Shown here: piece after piece, positions 6,803 through 11,544 of the stretch
How the letters are laid out: each line of letters opens with the position of its first letter
How positions within the stretch are numbered: the stretch's first letter is position 1
Assembly (NCBI GenBank): GCA_019400425.1
Contig: JAFREE010000285.1
Span: 1-11,544, forward strand
Reading direction: 5' to 3'
Origin: Hymenochaete sp. R1
Taxonomy: Eukaryota > Basidiomycota > Agaricomycetes > Hymenochaetales > Hymenochaetaceae
Length of the DNA: 11,544 bases
The notes under the pieces: model-generated
What the model was told of the DNA's origin: nothing
Seen by the model: the letters and a program-made list of their open reading frames with translations, nothing else
The model's database searches: none
Made by a program: the position numbers and the translations under genes

Positions 6803-9800
6803 ATGGATAAGGATTCGGCGCAAGAGGTTGGGCGGTTTACACAAGGACAACCTGGTAAAGCTCATCGGCGCGAACCAAGCCAATCGCTCTTTCGTGTGAG
6901 TCATCTTGAAGTCAACCAAAGACAACACTCGCTGACGAGTCAGTCTTTTCTTGAGGTGGTCGCACCCGATGTTAGCGAAGGATCACGAAGTTCACTCCAT
7001 AGACGGTCGAGGTTGGAAATGGACTGTGTACTCGTGCCCTACATCAAGGACAAATCAAGGTACAAGTTCGTGGAAGACCTGGAAACATCTTTTAATGAAG
7101 CAAATGCAAGAGACGACCCAGCACAGAATAACAGTAGCATATCTGGAGAAGAAGACAGCGAAGAAGATGAAGGTCATGGTAAAGGTGGAGACCTTGAGAA
7201 GAAAGATGACGATGAGGACAACGAGGGAGAAAGCACATCATGTGCAGAAGTTTCGGTATGCTTGATGAAAGCAAAGAGCTCAGGAAATAGAAGTCACTCA
7301 CATTTATAATTATTCTTAGGTTGAGCCTCAAGTTCCTATTACCGACACTCTGCTGTCTCGGCTTGCATTAGCCCCCATGCATCAACAATTCCAGTCGCGT
7401 GAGAAAAAAGGCCGACTGACAACGGCCGAAGAGCTCGAGCAATTCAAGACCTCTGGCATCTGCAACTATCGTTCCGTTGATCAGAGAATGAGGGCCGATT
7501 TTTTCCCCGACACCTCGAATCAGCTCACTGGAGTTGATCCGCTCCTGGATTGCACGTACCTCAATTTTCATAAAAAACTCGGTGTCCTTATATGCACCCT
7601 TTGCCGACGAATAACAGGGGTGCCCATTATCGAATCTCACATTCACGAATGCCACTTAAAGCACCTCCGAGGACTGGGCGAAAAGGACCCGAGCACTTTT
7701 TCGGACAGCAAGCGCCTTATGACAGTCCCACTTTACAAAAATGTCCTGCAATTTCTCAAGAAATACGAACATCTCACACTCCAGGATGATCCGGGGTTCT
7801 TTAGTATCGAACACTCATGGGAAATGGGACAGACTTACCTGGCCATTGAAGGTGTCGCCCTGCTGCGGCAGTTTCGCTGTCGATCATGCTTCAAATTCAT
7901 ATCCTCAGTATATTTACTCAACAGACCGAATTCTCATGCAAAGAATTGCCCAGCTCCGAGGTGGGAATCTTGGGCGAAGGTCCTCACACAGATTGTGGAC
8001 TGCCCCACAAAGACTCGCAGTTTCATAATTGAGGTGGCACTACCCAAGCCTACGACCATTAGGAAATCCACCGAAAATATGCAAGCGTGTTTGGATAGGG
8101 CAATTTCAGGCATCGCTCCTTTCGGATCTCTGAGCGCCCCAGTGATTCTTGAGGAGCCCACACCATTTGAGGTAGCCACGGGTTGGCACCATCTAATACC
8201 AACCCTTACCGAGAGAGCGAGATATCGCTCATTCATGTCATTTACTTCGCTTAGGCGTGACAGAAGGCCACAGTGGGAGACAAGATTGATCGAGGTTTTG
8301 GACGTGTACTGCAAGGAAGTTGCATCGCAAAGTCACCTCATACCTCCTATGGTCAGACTGATACTTAAAAAAACAACGACAAAGTGCGTTACTCCCGTTA
8401 TAACAAATAAACTGTATGGTGACATCAGTACACAGTCCCCATTCGAGTTCGCGAGACTTCACTTTCCCATTTGAACGTGAAACCTGCGTTCGTTACGCTG
8501 TCTCATTTGCTAATGGCTGTGCCGCCTTTCTGAGAGCTGAAAAGTCCCCACACTCCGACTTCTTCGGACTCCTCCCAGAAGATTGGAGTCGCTTGAAATC
8601 TCTTCGTCGAGACTTAGAAGACAACAGAGTCGACGCTGCACTCCTGCATTTGCACGATCTCATCTTCTCCTTTCTCCGAAGGCCAGTGGACATTGGAACA
8701 GATTGCTGTTGGCACCGATATGCAGCAATTAGCAGTCTACGAGAAGACGGTACTTTCAAACCCCCTCAGCACGCCGCAACATTTTTTTCGGCACTTAAAT
8801 TTGTTGTTCGAATCGCGATCCTTCGGGAATCGGCTGATGGCGGACCTTGCTTGTCCGGGTTCCCGAAAATCAATATCGAAAAGGCCGACACTCTCATAAC
8901 CAACTATCTTCCTCTTGCAACTCCTCATAAGTGGTTTTCCCTTGTGTCTAATACTTGTCGAAACGTGTCAGACGTGTCTTTCAAGATGGTTCGGAATATC
9001 AATATGTTCTGGGAGCAAGGAAATCGTATCCTTGCTTTGCCAACTTTCAAGTTGGTCGTAGCCGATCTTAAAGATGGCTTCATCAATTCGAATCATTCCC
9101 TTGATTCGAAATTCTTCGCCCTTACCCATGGGGATAGCAATTTCAGCACACCTTTGCCGGTAGAGTCTTTCAGCGATGTGTTCAAAGGGCGTCTGGAAAC
9201 CAACTTCTCTTTTGCGGGTCAGGGAAGACCCGAAAAACTTAACAACCGACTCTTCTTCCTTTGGTTTGAGAAGGTAGTATGTGCCGATGGAAACTCTCGC
9301 AGCTGCCTCGAGAATTCCCTCGATCGCCAGGTTGCAAGGGACACTCTGAATGCATGTCGAAAATACCTCGAGGAGATCATGGTACTCATGCTTATTCTTG
9401 GTGGTCAGCCCCCTCGCATCAAGAAAGAGCTCCTTGGGGTCCGTCTCAGGGACTCTGTGCGCAAACGAGGGATCTTTTACCTCGGAGAACAGATAGTGAT
9501 GGTCATCAGGGTGCTAAAATCTCACCCAAATGCATACTCCTTCCTTCCACATTTCTTCCCAAAGTGGCTTACTGTTCACATTGTGCGCTACATACTTATC
9601 ATCCGCGATTTCGAACGAGCGGTAGCCTACCTCCTGCATAAATCGGAGCAGATGGCAATGGAACAATCCGACGGCAATAGAGATCATTCTCGAAAGTCAG
9701 CCAAAGCAAATGAAGCTGTGAGGGTCCTCCGAGATAGGAAGAAGAGCAGTTTGATAGAGGAATCATCATTAATATTCGATGGTGGGGATGAGGATAAAGA

Positions 9801-10356
9801 TTGGAGTGACACCGACTTTGATCCCCTGAATGTCGCCAGTACAGAGGACGAAGATGAATTTGGACTTGAAGTCGAGGATGATGATGAAGATAGTGACGAT
9901 GACGATGGTGACGAACAATATCCTTGTCCAATCGACTGCCCGAAATTAACTCGCTCCGAAATTGTCGCTGCGATGCAGGCAAAGTGGGACATACGATGTG
10001 CCACAATGGACAACTGGCTTTTTGTTAACCCTTGTACACAGAAAAAATTCTCCCCGAGTGATGTCTCCCGTTGCATCACAAGGTGGTTCCAGGTTTACCT
10101 GCACGTGGAAGGGAATGTTGGGGCTCAAGGACTTCGGCAGCTATGTGTCGCTCTGAAGGAAAAATACGTGCCACCTCTTCTTGCCCATAATGAACCCACC
10201 AGAGATGCTGCAACCAAGAACAATGATCAAATCCACCAGCAACAGGATTTCATCAAGAGCGATGAACTGGGCGATGTTTCCTTGGCTTGTGATGAGTGGC
10301 ACAAGCGCATTGGTGGGGATCTCAAAACGACTCCATTTCCTTTCTTCAAGAACTAG
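6803..10356 (+). CDS. OrsD (DUF3505)-type zinc-finger protein, helicase-less RecQ-associated family
   Basis: Three exons (6803-7255, 7320-8383, 8436-10356) give about 1145 residues. ATG 6803 has a good context (AACAATGG). Residues 115-143 are acidic. Two OrsD-type fingers follow: C243-x2-C246 with H258 and H263, and C338-x2-C341 with H357 and C361. From about 517 (FPFERETCVRYAVSFANGCA) an alpha-helical region leads to GGQPPRIKKELLGVRL (about 828-843) and RKRGIFYLGEQIVMV, the conserved middle part of large fungal proteins that continue into a RecQ helicase. A second acidic block (about 957-999) separates this from the C-terminal part (GAQGLRQLCVALKEKYV; DEWHKRIGG). The protein stops just after the WH motif, where the helicase would begin. 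As recalled from relatives, GQPxR..ELL, RHIA and AGHS..Y resemble tyrosine-recombinase boxes; here the first is kept, RH reads RQ and the Tyr box is not seen. The function is unproven: probably DNA-binding and of mobile-element or subtelomeric origin. Confidence 0.72.
7256..7319 (+). other. predicted intron 1 of OrsD-type gene
   Basis: Donor GTATGC at 7256 and acceptor TTCTTAG ending at 7319 give 64 nt, with a CTCAC branch-like site about 25 nt before the acceptor. The unspliced frame stops at 7309. Splicing joins codon 151 cleanly to VEPQVPITDTLLSRLALAP and into the long zinc-finger frame, so this intron is well supported. Confidence 0.85.
8384..8435 (+). other. predicted intron 2 (or frameshift) of OrsD-type gene
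   Basis: Frame 0 stops at 8474 and frame 1 continues from 8404. Donor GTGCGT at 8384 and acceptor CACAG ending at 8435 give a 52-nt intron that joins them (..TTTN-PHSSSRDF..). The branch site is weak (TAAC or GTGAC). A one-base indel near 8470, giving LHFPFERETC, is the alternative and would mean a pseudogene or a sequencing error. Confidence 0.6.
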
Positions 10357-10818
10357 ACATCTGATCAAAGAATGGCATGGAAATTCGAAGTGAGCAAAGA
10401 TTTTGTTTATCTCTTCAGAGAGGAACAAACCTTCCTCAAAAATTTCTCTCTTTCGTTCGTATGATGGCAAGCATTTTACTAACAAATATCATCTTTCTAG
10501 AACACCGGGGACTTAAAGGCTTAAAGGCATGTAGCGTCCCTCCCTTTCCCCCCTTTGGAAATTGCTTTCATGCTAGGCAATGGGTTTGGTTTGCTGCCAC
10601 GTAGCCATATACCGTGTTTTATATTTTGCGTCGTAATAACATCGAGGGCTACTTATTTGTCATACATACATCCATACTATCTAATCCATGGAAGGAGAGA
10701 GGCAGATGATGCAACTATCTATATCTTACCTGGGAAACGTTGATTGTTGTGAGCCTGGAGCCGATCATAGGCTCGGAAACCAGTGTTATTGTTTATGGGG
10801 TGGGACAGCGATGTCGGC
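10357..10818. other. 3' flank of OrsD-type gene; possible UTR intron
   Basis: There is no domain-bearing ORF. A strong intron-3'-end signature lies at 10477-10500: TACTAAC, then CTTTCTAG. A GTATGA donor at 10459 would give a 42-nt intron, short but possible, in the 3' untranslated region; none of the frames after it encodes helicase. An 8-bp tandem duplication CTTAAAGG lies at 10512-10527. No poly(A) signal is certain. Confidence 0.35.
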
Positions 10819-10929
10819 ATCCATCGGAAATTCGATTATTTCGGCACTTCCAAAGAAAAGTTTCGGTGGATAGAGATCCACCGGAAATTCAATTATTTCG
10901 GCACTTGCGAAAAAAAAGTTCCGGTGGAT
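10819..10929. repeat. two tandem ~53-bp palindromic units
   Basis: Unit 1 (10819-10871) and unit 2 (10876-10929) are imperfect direct copies sharing GGAAATTC and ATTATTTCGGCACTT. Each has inverted ends: unit 2 starts ATCCACCGGAA and ends TTCCGGTGGAT. The 4-bp AGAG between them sits inside a further inverted repeat, TTTCGGTGGAT/ATCCACCGGAAA. A MITE-like or other hairpin element duplicated in tandem is likely. Confidence 0.8.
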
Positions 10930-10973
10930 CTCCATTCCGGGATTAAACCGCTGTGTCAAGCAGTATTCTTGAA

Positions 10974-10989
10974 AGAGCACCCGTGCTCT
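10974..10989. repeat. perfect 7-bp-stem inverted repeat
   Basis: AGAGCAC-CC-GTGCTCT is a perfect inverted repeat with a 2-nt centre. It belongs to the run of palindromes between 10819 and 11213. No gene is associated with it. Confidence 0.7.
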
Positions 10990-11106
10990 CGTCTCTTGCA
11001 CACATATTTCTCTAATTTGATCTTCACCTGGCCTCCACAAATGAATAAGATCACACCATCGCGCACAGATATCAATTCTACTCGCATGAAGTACGCGCAG
11101 TAACGC

Positions 11107-11119
11107 CCTCTCGGAGAGG
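11107..11119. repeat. perfect 6-bp-stem inverted repeat
   Basis: CCTCTC-G-GAGAGG pairs perfectly around a single base, ten bases before the 18-bp palindrome. Alone it could be chance; it is listed because of the cluster. Confidence 0.6.
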
Positions 11120-11129
11120 CTGGTCATCC

Positions 11130-11147
11130 GTAGCGTAGCTACGCTAC
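11130..11147. repeat. 18-bp perfect palindrome
   Basis: GTAGCGTAGCTACGCTAC equals its own reverse complement. Related CGTAGC words recur just downstream (about 11149-11155 and 11166-11176), so it is part of a small CGTAGC-rich patch. It could be a protein-binding site, the tip of a hairpin transposon or part of the leader of the retroelement fragment that follows. Confidence 0.85.
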
Positions 11148-11544
11148 ACGTAGCGCCCGCAATCACGTAGCATGTAGTAAGATTCAGAAGAAGTTGGAGC
11201 CCGTAATAACGGGTCACGCAGCGAGTAGTGACGTGAAAAAATATTACGGTTTTCCGGTCAACAGAGGGACAAGAGTGTCCGACAAAATGAGAACCCCCCA
11301 CATCACGCTGATCTGGTCTGCCAATCATGCGGAAAGAAAGGGCATATCTCTCGCAACTGCCAGTACAGGCGGGAGGACCGCCTGCATACCACTCATCGGC
11401 ATGCAAGAAAAACCATCCGAAAATTCAGAAACGTATTCGTCAGGCTGCGATGAAATAGAAGGCTACACTGGGAATATCCTGTATGACCCATACGAAGACG
11501 GGGAATTCGAAGAGGGTGATACCCATTATCACGACGTGATGGAA
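11134..11544 (+). pseudogene. Gag-like CCHC zinc-knuckle fragment, runs off right edge
   Basis: A perfect CCHC knuckle, CQSCGKKGHISRNC, lies at 11319-11360 in frame 0 (open 11232-11453), followed by basic QYRRED. Frame 1 is open from 11134 to the window end and is coding-like on both sides: KIQKKLEPVITGHAASSDVK before, and IEGYTGNILYDPYEDGEFEE after. The simplest reading is one Gag-like protein whose knuckle was moved out of frame by two compensating indels, or a frame change on each side. It differs from the copia Gag at 2441-3628, which has two knuckles and no acidic tail, so it is a second retroelement or a domesticated Gag-like gene. The superfamily cannot be told without the sequence to the right. 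Confidence 0.6.
11200..11213. repeat. 5-bp-stem hairpin
   Basis: CCCGT-AATA-ACGGG forms a small perfect hairpin inside the open frame of the adjacent Gag-like fragment. It is weak on its own. Confidence 0.5.

Noticed and set aside
6397..6810. 137-codon plus-strand ORF before the OrsD-type gene
   Set aside because: It has no motif, lies in an AT-rich leader region and overlaps the next start codon out of frame.
10786..11406. 206-codon minus-strand ORF
   Set aside because: It crosses the palindromic repeats and is antisense to the CCHC knuckle; no domain is seen.
1..11544. CRISPR arrays, operons or prokaryotic signals
   Set aside because: No regular direct repeats with spacers; introns and the gene families indicate a fungal nuclear genome.

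Overview
The window looks like filamentous-fungus nuclear DNA, most likely from an Agaricomycete basidiomycete. Evidence: protein-coding exons split by short (about 50-80 nt) GT-AG introns, a fungal-type HMG-box regulator, a decayed Ty1/copia element that appears primed by a half tRNA-iMet, and a large protein of the fungal OrsD (DUF3505) / RecQ-associated type. There is no sign of operons, Shine-Dalgarno sites or CRISPR. All assignments are by reading motifs; no search was run.

Layout. Positions 1-1111 (minus strand) hold the 5' and central part of an HMG-box transcription factor gene whose 3' end lies outside the window; its reading frame runs open off the left edge. A pyrimidine-rich leader (1112-1350) and a compound hairpin (1355-1399) lie upstream of it. 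At 1506-2095 (minus) is a broken, unidentified gene. From about 2107 to 5251 (plus) lies a degenerate Ty1/copia retrotransposon: a probable 5' LTR ending in CA at 2352, a tRNA-iMet-type primer-binding site at 2353, Gag with two CCHC knuckles and a nonsense codon, protease with DPG in place of DSG, and integrase with an intact D-D-35-E triad. It has at least three frameshifts, no reverse transcriptase/RNase H and no visible 3' LTR. At 5624-6136 (minus) is a small hypothetical spliced gene or gene remnant with an acidic C-terminal exon.

The largest intact gene is at 6803-10356 (plus): three exons, two introns, about 1145 residues. It has two Cys/His zinc fingers of the OrsD type and then the conserved middle region that in related fungal proteins normally precedes a RecQ helicase. 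Here the protein stops where the helicase would start. The middle region has features reminiscent of tyrosine recombinases, which makes this the most interesting object in the window.

The right end (10357-11544) is gene-poor and unusually rich in short perfect palindromes: two tandem ~53 bp palindromic units, an 18 bp perfect palindrome and three small hairpins. It ends in a second, separate Gag-like fragment with one CCHC knuckle running off the edge. Overall this is a repeat-rich accessory interval beside one ordinary regulatory gene; nothing shows that the genes act in a common pathway.
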